The position numbers and the translations under genes were made by a program. Shown in pieces: positions 58,596 through 64,000 of a DNA stretch of 64,000 nt. The stretch covers positions 1-64,000 of the forward strand of contig NZ_AUMF01000016.1 of NCBI RefSeq assembly GCF_000430545.1, read 5' to 3'. The notes under the pieces were generated by a model. The model did no database searches. It saw only the letters and a program-made list of their open reading frames with translations, and was not told the DNA's origin. Numbering within the stretch: position 1 is the first letter of the stretch; each line of letters begins with the position of its first letter. Origin of the DNA: Tenacibaculum ovolyticum DSM 18103. GTDB taxonomy: Bacteria; Bacteroidota; Bacteroidia; Flavobacteriales; Flavobacteriaceae.

Positions 58596-59423
58596 TTAAG
58601 ATAGTTGGTATTCAGTCTTAATTAGGTTTTTACATTTAACCCAACTACCAGATTCAGGAATTGTATTGTTAGCCTTGTCAATTTTAGAATGGAAAATTCG
58701 CCATGTCTTCTTGAAATATTCATTTTCTATTTCAGTTGTCCAAGTTGGATTACGCCATGAAGTAGCCCATCTATTAGCCATAACTTCAAATAATTTTTGA
58801 TTATACGAAACAACGAGTGTAGTGCAAATTGAAGCAATCTTCTGCAATTGTCCGTAACCAATAGTTATGAATTGTTCTTTATTTGAAGATGGTAAATCTA
58901 ACATTAGAGCATTTTTTCCAGCTAAAATTCTTGCTGAATGTACTATTCCATGTCTTAATTCACAAATTTTATTAAATTCATTGAGAATAGGAACTAAATC
59001 GCTTTTGTTTAATTCTGTTCCAATGTATTTGCGTGTCATTTCTATTATTTTTTTTGAATCTGAAAACGATACGTGTTCAAATGCACCTCGCTCTATTGAT
59101 TCATTTGGATGCCATAAAACAGATCCAAAATTTATGTTGTTTTCGGCAGCTTTTTTCTTTGATTGTGGGCAAATGATAATCATTTTACCTAATATAGATC
59201 GAAAATAATTTTCGGTAGTTGAAATTATTGCTATAGCGTTCATAGAACCATGCCAATCTGTTGAAACCATAGATGGTGCACTAAGAGCTAGTATTGTTCT
59301 GACCTCATTGTAAAAGTCATCAATAGGGGAATTACCAGAATTCATTTTATCTTGAACAAAATCAGTAAGATTACCAAGTTGTTCTTGTCCTACAGTTTGT
59401 GATATGAGTTTTTTCCAATCCAT
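58596..59423 (-). CDS. HEPN-type protein with RX4H motif, paired with NTPase
   Basis: A 275-residue mostly helical protein. ICELRHGIVHSARIL contains R157-x4-H162, the RX4-6H signature of HEPN ribonucleases, in a helix-rich context typical of the fold. No signal peptide or membrane helix. Its start overlaps the stop of the NTPase gene by one base (59423), so the two are made together. By analogy with other NTPase-HEPN pairs it could be a toxic RNase unleashed by the NTPase. The family is not one I can name, and the activity is inferred. Confidence 0.68.
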   Translation of the reverse strand: MDWKKLISQTVGQEQLGNLTDFVQDKMNSGNSPIDDFYNEVRTILALSAPSMVSTDWHGSMNAIAIISTTENYFRSILGKMIIICPQSKKKAAENNINFGSVLWHPNESIERGAFEHVSFSDSKKIIEMTRKYIGTELNKSDLVPILNEFNKICELRHGIVHSARILAGKNALMLDLPSSNKEQFITIGYGQLQKIASICTTLVVSYNQKLFEVMANRWATSWRNPTWTTEIENEYFKKTWRIFHSKIDKANNTIPESGSWVKCKNLIKTEYQLS

Positions 59424-61111
59424 TAAGCAAAAAATTCTTCAGCGTAAGACTTAATTCTATTTGCCCATTTTGGTCCAATTTGAGGTACCATTCGTAACTG
59501 TTTATTATCAGTATCCATTAATAAATCTTTTATACAATTGATATTTGAATTCTCTTTAATAGAGTTTGCTCTGTTAATTGTAATTGGTAATAATGTAATG
59601 TCTTGTTTAACAATACTTTCAAATATTGAGGCATCTTTTAATTTTGTTCCACAACTAGAACAAAATTTAGACTCTTCCGAAATTCTTGGTGTATTACAAT
59701 TAGGACATGCAGGTAAAGAAAGCTTAAACGTAGTGTCACCATCCAATTCAGAGAGTATACCACTGACAGAATATCTAGGGTAATGATGGTTTGGTCTATT
59801 TGCAAAAGCAATACTGTATTTTTCTACATTTACACCTCTACTACTGAAAAAGACATTACGATCAATAATACCTGAATAGTGTAATTCATAAAGTTCATAA
59901 GCTCCTTTGTCTCCACGGTTACTTATACCTTGATATGAAACTAAGCCAGCATATTGAAAGAATCCTAAAACTTTTGTTAGCTCAGATGGAACTGGGCGTT
60001 GTATAGCGATTATTCCACTTTGTTTTTCTGGACTTCCTCCTTTATTAAAGTCTTTATTAATACTAAGAAAACGTTCATAAACACTTCCACCTATGTCTAT
60101 GAACCTTTCATACATAGGAAGTTTTATTCGTAATGAATCATATATTTGATATGTGCGATTGAAATTATCTTTAATAACTCTTAAAACTTCTTTGTTTGTG
60201 AGTTTGATTGTAAAGCTAGTGTCAGAAATATCTGACTTGTAGAATTTTGAGATCATATTCAATAACGACCTTGGTATACCATAAGCAGCGAAACATAATA
60301 AATTTAAATTATTTTTAGTTTCTAGAAGCTTATTAAATGGAATTTCTCCTATTCTTGTCTTTAATAAAGAGTGCATGAATTCAAGATATCCTTCGGAAGT
60401 AGGTTTTAACCAAACATCTATTTCTTCAGCATCATGTCCAATGTGGAATGAAGAAGAATAATTTGTTACTCCAGGATATACTGCGGCTTTTGGAGAAATA
60501 ATCTTTGTCTTGAGTTCTCTAAAAAATTCAAAGAAATCTTGCTGTTGTTCAGAAGAGAATGCGTGACCAGCATCATCTAGTAAAAGAACACATCTAGTTA
60601 AATTTAGTTCTTTGACTACAATTTCAATCGTTTCAATTAATAGAGCAGAAGTGAGGGTTTCACTTTGAATGTCATCGATATTTCCTAGTTCTAATAATTT
60701 GATTACTGACTCAATTCGACCTTTATTCTTAAAAGGTTTTACTTCAATATTTTTGAAGTTTTTATTCTCTAATGATTCATATAAACCGAAAAGAACTTTA
60801 TAAAGTAACCATTGATTAAACCAATGTGCAGCGTTAGTGTTATTTCTATATAAAGGTTCTAATTTTAAAGATGATTTATAATTGACATAAATAGGCAAAG
60901 CTTTTGAATTCGAATCATTAAGTAATTTCTGATTAACTTTAAGTAATAATGTTGTTTTACCACATCCTCTAGGACCAGTAATTAGTTTAGCTCCAGCTTG
61001 ACTAAGTTTTCGTATAATATTTCCTTCTTCATGTAAGGTAGTTGCCCATTTTTCAAATGAGTCTTGTGAAAGGTATTCAGCTTGTTCAGTAAAAACTTCT
61101 TCGTTAATCAT
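59423..61111 (-). CDS. P-loop NTPase with zinc ribbon and C-terminal HhH-like segment
   Basis: A 562-residue protein. Walker A GPRGCGKT (46-53) and Walker B VLLLDD (175-180) with a following AGHAFSSEQQQDFF place it near ORC/STAND-like AAA ATPases. A winged-helix-like middle region leads to a zinc ribbon (C469-x2-C472, C484-x2-C487) and a C-terminal PQIGPKWANRIKSYAEEFFA that looks like a helix-hairpin-helix. The zinc ribbon and HhH suggest nucleic acid recognition. It is the first gene of a two-gene operon with a HEPN protein in a defence-like island. I do not recognise a named system with this layout. Confidence 0.72.
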   Translation of the reverse strand: MINEEVFTEQAEYLSQDSFEKWATTLHEEGNIIRKLSQAGAKLITGPRGCGKTTLLLKVNQKLLNDSNSKALPIYVNYKSSLKLEPLYRNNTNAAHWFNQWLLYKVLFGLYESLENKNFKNIEVKPFKNKGRIESVIKLLELGNIDDIQSETLTSALLIETIEIVVKELNLTRCVLLLDDAGHAFSSEQQQDFFEFFRELKTKIISPKAAVYPGVTNYSSSFHIGHDAEEIDVWLKPTSEGYLEFMHSLLKTRIGEIPFNKLLETKNNLNLLCFAAYGIPRSLLNMISKFYKSDISDTSFTIKLTNKEVLRVIKDNFNRTYQIYDSLRIKLPMYERFIDIGGSVYERFLSINKDFNKGGSPEKQSGIIAIQRPVPSELTKVLGFFQYAGLVSYQGISNRGDKGAYELYELHYSGIIDRNVFFSSRGVNVEKYSIAFANRPNHHYPRYSVSGILSELDGDTTFKLSLPACPNCNTPRISEESKFCSSCGTKLKDASIFESIVKQDITLLPITINRANSIKENSNINCIKDLLMDTDNKQLRMVPQIGPKWANRIKSYAEEFFA

Positions 61112-61372
61112 GAATATTTGTCTTTTCGTTTGAACTGTTGTTTTTATTATTATTTATAAAATATGTGAATTTACTAATATTTTTTTTATTTTTAATTACT
61201 GCCAACAACGGGATATATGTACCAGTACATATATTTCCATTATTTTTAATAACAAATTTAACACAATTGATAGAGTTTATGACACCAAACACTAAATTTT
61301 ATAGCGTGTAAAACAATATATAACCCCTGTACTACAAGGTTTAATAGGTAGGTGTTTTAGAGGTAGATAGAA

Positions 61373-61417
61373 TATGTGTAGAATTAAACGTTTAATAGAC
61401 GTTTAATTCTACACATA
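61373..61417. repeat. 19-bp perfect palindrome
   Basis: TATGTGTAGAATTAAACGT (61373-61391) and its exact complement (61399-61417) surround a 7-base loop. There is no T-run, so it is not a standard terminator. Confidence 0.7.
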
Positions 61418-61487
61418 AAAGAAAGAGGTTTTAAGATAGGTTATTGATATTAAAGGAAATTTGTAACATTTTTATAATTAACAAGAA

Positions 61488-61580
61488 AATTTGTACAGTT
61501 TTTTTTAAGATAGTTTTTTATGTACAAGAGTGCAGTGTTCAATGTACAGTTTTTAATGGATTAGAAAAAACTGTACAAAT
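61488..61580. repeat. Four TGTACA sites in mirror-symmetric spacing
   Basis: TGTACA occurs at 61492, 61521, 61543 and 61572, spaced 29, 22 and 29 bases. The outer pair lies in the inverted repeat ATTTGTACAGTTTTTT/AAAAAACTGTACAAAT. It could be a large hairpin or a set of operator half-sites. Confidence 0.6.
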
Positions 61581-61644
61581 GCATTTTAATTTTTATTAAT
61601 AAATTTTTTAAACTCTCTAAAATAATTCTTGATGCGAAATTTTA

Positions 61645-62190
61645 TTACTGAGATTTGGTTATTAGATCTTCATACTCCTTAATTTTTAAATCAAGACGTT
61701 TATTCAAATAATCATTTTTATTAGAAAGCGTTTTTGAAATTAATTTAGCTTCATTACAATAGTTAACAATTTTTTGATGACTCCAATGACTAGGAGGAGT
61801 TTGTAAATTTGTTATTCGATCAGCTATTTTAACCACCCCAACCTCTTTTTGTAATTTATTTATTCGAGATAAACTATCTACCATTCTATCCTGCTTTAAA
61901 AGTATCTGTTCATCTTTCGTTAAGGCGGCTACAGCCTTAGCTATTTCTTCTCCAAATTCATTTTTAATATCTTTAAAACTAGCATCAGTATCTTCAATAG
62001 TATCGTGAAGTATGGCTATTTGTATGGCAAAGTTTATATCAAAACTATTATCATAATGATAAGCCATTAAAACTTCCATGGCTACATTAGAAATATGTAA
62101 AAGGTAATTAGAGTTTGTACCAGGAACTTTTTGTTCGCTGTGTTTTTCTCCAGCATATTTCATTGCTTTTTGATATAATTCTTGTGTCAT
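61645..62190 (-). CDS. HD-domain phosphohydrolase, (p)ppGpp-hydrolase-like
   Basis: A 181-residue protein matching the HD hydrolase domain of SpoT/MESH1: Y-x-KA-MKYAGEKHSEQ, YLLHISNVA, AILHDTIEDTD (metal-binding HD), EEIAKAVAALTKDE and KIADRITNL. No synthetase or TGS domain, so it is a small stand-alone hydrolase. It may hydrolyse (p)ppGpp or a related nucleotide. Confidence 0.85.
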   Translation of the reverse strand: MTQELYQKAMKYAGEKHSEQKVPGTNSNYLLHISNVAMEVLMAYHYDNSFDINFAIQIAILHDTIEDTDASFKDIKNEFGEEIAKAVAALTKDEQILLKQDRMVDSLSRINKLQKEVGVVKIADRITNLQTPPSHWSHQKIVNYCNEAKLISKTLSNKNDYLNKRLDLKIKEYEDLITKSQ

Positions 62191-62344
62191 TTTATTAAAT
62201 TTTAGAGTGTAGATTTTCCATTTTATAGAGCTGATATACGCTAGTATTATACTTAGATAGCCTTTGTATTAATACTGGTTTTTATGAATGATTAGCTAAG
62301 TTATCGAAAAATTACTTTAATTGGATACTATATTTAATAGCACA

Positions 62345-62376
62345 AAAAAATCCCAAAGGTTAGTTTGGGATTTTTT
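62345..62376 (-). terminator. Terminator of the deaminase gene
   Basis: AAAAAATCCCAAA (62345-62357) pairs with TTTGGGATTTTTT (62364-62376); on the minus strand it is followed by a T-run, just after the deaminase stop codon. Confidence 0.85.
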
Positions 62377-62380
62377 GTTT

Positions 62381-62854
62381 TTAATATTCAATTTTATCTT
62401 GTTTCTCAGTCCATTTTTCAAAAGGCTCTAAGGCAATTTTTCTTCCAATTTGTTCAAACGGAATACTTCTTTTTTCATATGGTAATGGAATCTCTTTATA
62501 AATAAATTCATCATCAAAACCTATGTTAGCCGCATCTTGTTGGTTACTACCGTAATATACTTTATCTGGTCTGGCCCAATAAATAGCACCTAAACACATT
62601 GGGCAAGGTTCGCAAGAAGTATAAACAATACAACCGTCTAACTGAAAAGAACCAATGTTTTTACAAGCATCTCTAATAGCAGTTACCTCAGCATGTGCAG
62701 TAGGATCGTTTGTTGAAGTAACTTTGTTATTTCCACGACCTATAATTTTTCCGTCTTTTACAACAATACAACCAAAGGGACCTCCTTCATTATTACTCAT
62801 TCCTTTTAAAGCTGCTTTTACAGCTTCACTCATATACTCTTCGTGTTTATTCAT
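62381..62854 (-). CDS. guaD: Nucleoside/guanine deaminase
   Basis: A 157-residue zinc deaminase: HAEVTAI (H54, E56) and PCPMC (zinc C84 and C87). GPFGCIVVKDGKIIGRGNN and the C-terminal IPLPYEKRSIPFEQIGRK fit the bacterial guanine deaminase (GuaD) form more than tRNA adenosine deaminase TadA. It converts guanine to xanthine for purine salvage. Single-gene unit with its own terminator. Confidence 0.85.
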   Translation of the reverse strand: MNKHEEYMSEAVKAALKGMSNNEGGPFGCIVVKDGKIIGRGNNKVTSTNDPTAHAEVTAIRDACKNIGSFQLDGCIVYTSCEPCPMCLGAIYWARPDKVYYGSNQQDAANIGFDDEFIYKEIPLPYEKRSIPFEQIGRKIALEPFEKWTEKQDKIEY

Positions 62855-63069
62855 TTTTTTGTTTTTTAAAAAAAGGGATTACAAAACTAATTGATTTCTT
62901 TTATCTAATAGGTTAATTAACTTAATTTTTTATGAGCCGCATTTTTTAGATACACTTAATGTTGATATTTTTCTTTTCATACCCGTAATTATGAGCTTCA
63001 TGACATTTTTTTTAAAAGGTGTTGCTAAAATTAACAAATTTGTAAAACAACTGTATAAAACTAACAAAC

Positions 63070-64000
63070 ATGAAATTAGCATTTAAATTTACTTTAAAAA
63101 CAGTACTTATATTGAGTATACTGTTTTTAAGTTCTTGTAAAAAGAAAAAAGAAGAACCTGTTAAAAAAACAACTAAAGTTGCTTATAATAAAGTTGAACT
63201 AGAAAGTTTATGTGAAAGTGATTGGTTTCCGCATTCACAAACTCCCAATCCAGAAGAAGGAGTAGGAAGTCCGTTTGATACCATTAGTACTACCAATGCT
63301 ATTTTTCACCAATGGTCTTGGCAAAAGTTTTTATGGTTAACAAAACCAGTGTATCAAGTAGAAAAATTAGTTGTAGAGTTAGACGGAAAAGATGTTCCGT
63401 TATATATAGGGGAAACTTTACCTTTATTTTTAAATCCTGAGAAAATGCATCAAGTTAATTCAAGTATGCAACCCGTAAAACAAAAAGAAGGAGCAGCTTT
63501 AGTATTAATTGATACGGTACAGGCAGGAAGCGCTCATGGAGTTTTAAAAACTAACCCTGCGTATGGTGAAAATAAAAAATCAGAAACAGTTTTTTATTCA
63601 ATTTACGTAGACCCAATAATGAAAAATGCAGCTACGAAATTTAGAGACTCTATATTAAAAGGAACTTTACCTAAAGATAATTTATCTTCTTTTCCTGTAG
63701 GTTCTTTAGAGTTAAAAGTGTCTTGGGTTGCAAAAAGTGCTATTTCTAAAGATAAAATTAAAAATTATTATACAACTGTAGCTGCTGTAAGTAGAGACGG
63801 AAAGGTGTTTAAAAACACTGAAGTTGCATTATTAGGAATGCATGTGGTTGGAGTGGTAGAAAACCACCCAGAATTTATTTGGGCAACTTTTGAGCATGAT
63901 GATATGGCGCCAAATTATAATTGGAAAGATAATAAAGCAACATCATCAACAAATAAATTATTATTTGCAGAAGGAACAACTACTGGTATTAATGGAATTG
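63070..64000 (+). CDS. Lipoprotein of unknown function, cut by the window end
   Basis: ATG 63070 opens a frame that runs off the window (at least 310 residues). Signal peptide MKLAFKFTLKTVLILSILFL ends in SSC, a lipobox. The mature part contains FHQWSWQKFLWLTKP, NPAYGENKKSETVFYSIYVD, LKVSWVAKS and VGVVENHPEFIWATFEHDD. I do not recognise the family with confidence; the ENHPEFIWATFEH stretch looks conserved and may be diagnostic. The C-terminus is outside the window. Confidence 0.75.
   Translation, partial: MKLAFKFTLKTVLILSILFLSSCKKKKEEPVKKTTKVAYNKVELESLCESDWFPHSQTPNPEEGVGSPFDTISTTNAIFHQWSWQKFLWLTKPVYQVEKLVVELDGKDVPLYIGETLPLFLNPEKMHQVNSSMQPVKQKEGAALVLIDTVQAGSAHGVLKTNPAYGENKKSETVFYSIYVDPIMKNAATKFRDSILKGTLPKDNLSSFPVGSLELKVSWVAKSAISKDKIKNYYTTVAAVSRDGKVFKNTEVALLGMHVVGVVENHPEFIWATFEHDDMAPNYNWKDNKATSSTNKLLFAEGTTTGINGI

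Larger units (their letters stand above)
61112..61644. other. Intergenic region rich in palindromes
   Basis: Contains the end of a palindromic repeat-like element (GCCAACAACGG near 61201, with a GGATATATGTAC/GTACATATAT hairpin after it), a perfect 19-bp palindrome (61373-61417) and four TGTACA sites (61492-61577). No convincing gene. It marks the right edge of the accessory island and holds the promoter of the NTPase operon. Confidence 0.6.

Overview
The window looks like a chromosomal segment of a marine-type member of the Flavobacteriia (Bacteroidota); the genus cannot be fixed from sequence alone. Reasons: strongly AT-rich DNA with almost no Shine-Dalgarno sites, TAnnTTTG-type promoter boxes (clear before the cysH and leuA operons), two TTG starts, lipoprotein-rich glycan genes (tandem GH92), a SusC-type TonB receptor fossil, a TonB siderophore receptor, a split metH, a ferredoxin-dependent sulfite reductase, and a MetX-aspartokinase-homoserine dehydrogenase fusion. 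All products were assigned from motifs by eye; no database search was run.

Layout. 1-264: end of an rRNA operon (5S rRNA and terminator). 265-1392: degraded DNA with fossils of a YggS-type PLP protein and of a SusC plug domain. 1393-10358: glycan/peptide degradation locus: two GH92 lipoproteins, a basic-secretory-protein metallopeptidase lipoprotein and a TPR/AraC-type regulator. 10641-32877: a long, nearly co-directional sulfur amino acid region: SAM riboswitch, metY, metX-thrA fusion, metZ, an Rrf2 regulator, then DUF2061-cysH-cysD-cysN-ferredoxin-sulfite reductase-cobA-sirC-FNR-2Fe2S ferredoxin-cysE-cysM, a second SAM riboswitch, the two metH halves, two small ORFs and metF. 32880-34442: a helical-repeat protein of unknown function on the minus strand. 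34575-38839: leuACDB. 39056-45035: gltBD. 45182-49787: esterase, TonB siderophore receptor and a divergent AraC regulator. 49997-51541: Crp-type regulator, small membrane protein and flavodoxin-fold oxidoreductase.

52.6-61.6 kb is an accessory island made of cassette-like units separated by long imperfect palindromic repeats and transposon remains: a CPBP membrane protease, an IS1182-type transposase tail, a TPR lipoprotein, an IS110 element with a candidate bridge-RNA region, a Septu-like PtuA/PtuB pair, and a two-gene operon of a P-loop NTPase (zinc ribbon, C-terminal HhH-like segment) with a HEPN-type protein carrying an RX4H motif. The last pair is the best candidate for an undescribed defence system. 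61.6-64 kb returns to ordinary genes: an HD hydrolase, a guanine-deaminase-type enzyme and a lipoprotein cut by the window end.

How it fits together: sulfate is activated by CysDN and reduced by CysH and by sulfite reductase fed by FNR and ferredoxins, with siroheme made by CobA/SirC. Sulfide is then fixed into cysteine (CysE/CysM) or homocysteine (MetX-ThrA plus MetY/MetZ), which MetH/MetF methylate. SAM riboswitches control the two methionine entry points; an Rrf2 regulator and an operator-like site probably control sulfate reduction.
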